Under the pieces are notes generated by a model. It made no database searches. It saw nothing but the letters and a program-made list of their open reading frames with translations, and was not told the DNA's origin. Both the position numbers and the translations under genes were made by a program. This document shows positions 5,181 to 5,193 of a stretch of DNA of 5,193 nt, in pieces. The DNA comes from Candidatus Omnitrophica bacterium CG02_land_8_20_14_3_00__42_8 (GTDB lineage Bacteria; Omnitrophota; Gorgyraeia; Gorgyraeales; Gorgyraeaceae). Each line of letters starts with the position of its first letter. Within the stretch, counting starts at the first letter, position 1. The stretch spans positions 1 to 5,193 of the forward strand of contig PEUD01000018.1 in NCBI GenBank assembly GCA_002780805.1. Reading direction: 5' to 3'.

Positions 5181-5193
5181 ATTCTCCAGGGGA

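Noticed and set aside
1..5193. CRISPR array, insertion sequence, tRNA or rRNA
   Set aside because: No regularly spaced repeats, transposase-like frame, terminal repeats, or cloverleaf/rRNA-like conserved segments were seen on either strand.

Overview
All six genes recognised here lie on the minus strand, so the window reads biologically from right to left. It suggests a Gram-negative, anaerobic or fermentative bacterium. The grounds are a 2-oxoacid:ferredoxin oxidoreductase gamma subunit, a PIG-L protein with a lipoprotein-type signal peptide, standard bacterial dnaX and recR, and moderately AT-rich DNA. The lineage cannot be fixed from this sequence. An uncultivated phylum such as Omnitrophota would fit, but that is a guess.

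Right part (5193 to 2946): a strong sigma70-type promoter at the right edge points rightward, out of the window, to an unseen divergent gene. Leftward from it runs a tightly packed three-gene block. First is an isoprenylcysteine methyltransferase/PEMT-like integral membrane protein, then a 61-residue membrane protein, then an exported PIG-L zinc deacetylase with an uncharacterised C-terminal domain. The junctions are a 1-nt gap and a 1-nt overlap (TAATG), so the three are very probably co-translated and probably act together at the cell envelope. The substrate is unknown.

Middle part (2883 to 603): dnaX (clamp-loader tau subunit) and recR (recombinational repair) are separated by one nucleotide. 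The ybaB/ebfC gene often found between them is absent. In the linker of dnaX there is an in-frame T TTT TTA heptamer. A -1 slip there reaches a stop seven codons later and would give a 406-residue gamma-like protein next to the 555-residue tau. This is the most interesting coding signal in the window.

Left part (606 to 1): a near-consensus promoter (TTGACA, 17 nt, TACAAT) starts inside the recR stop region and drives the gamma subunit of a pyruvate/2-oxoacid:ferredoxin oxidoreductase, which runs off the left edge. The leader of about 59 nt contains a GC-rich repeat with a perfect 11-bp hairpin. A four-tract G-quadruplex motif overlaps both the hairpin and the Shine-Dalgarno sequence. Hairpin and quadruplex use the same bases and cannot form together.

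No tRNA, rRNA, CRISPR array, transposase or phage gene was seen. No gap between genes exceeds 100 bases; the right-edge stretch without a gene is 97 bases.
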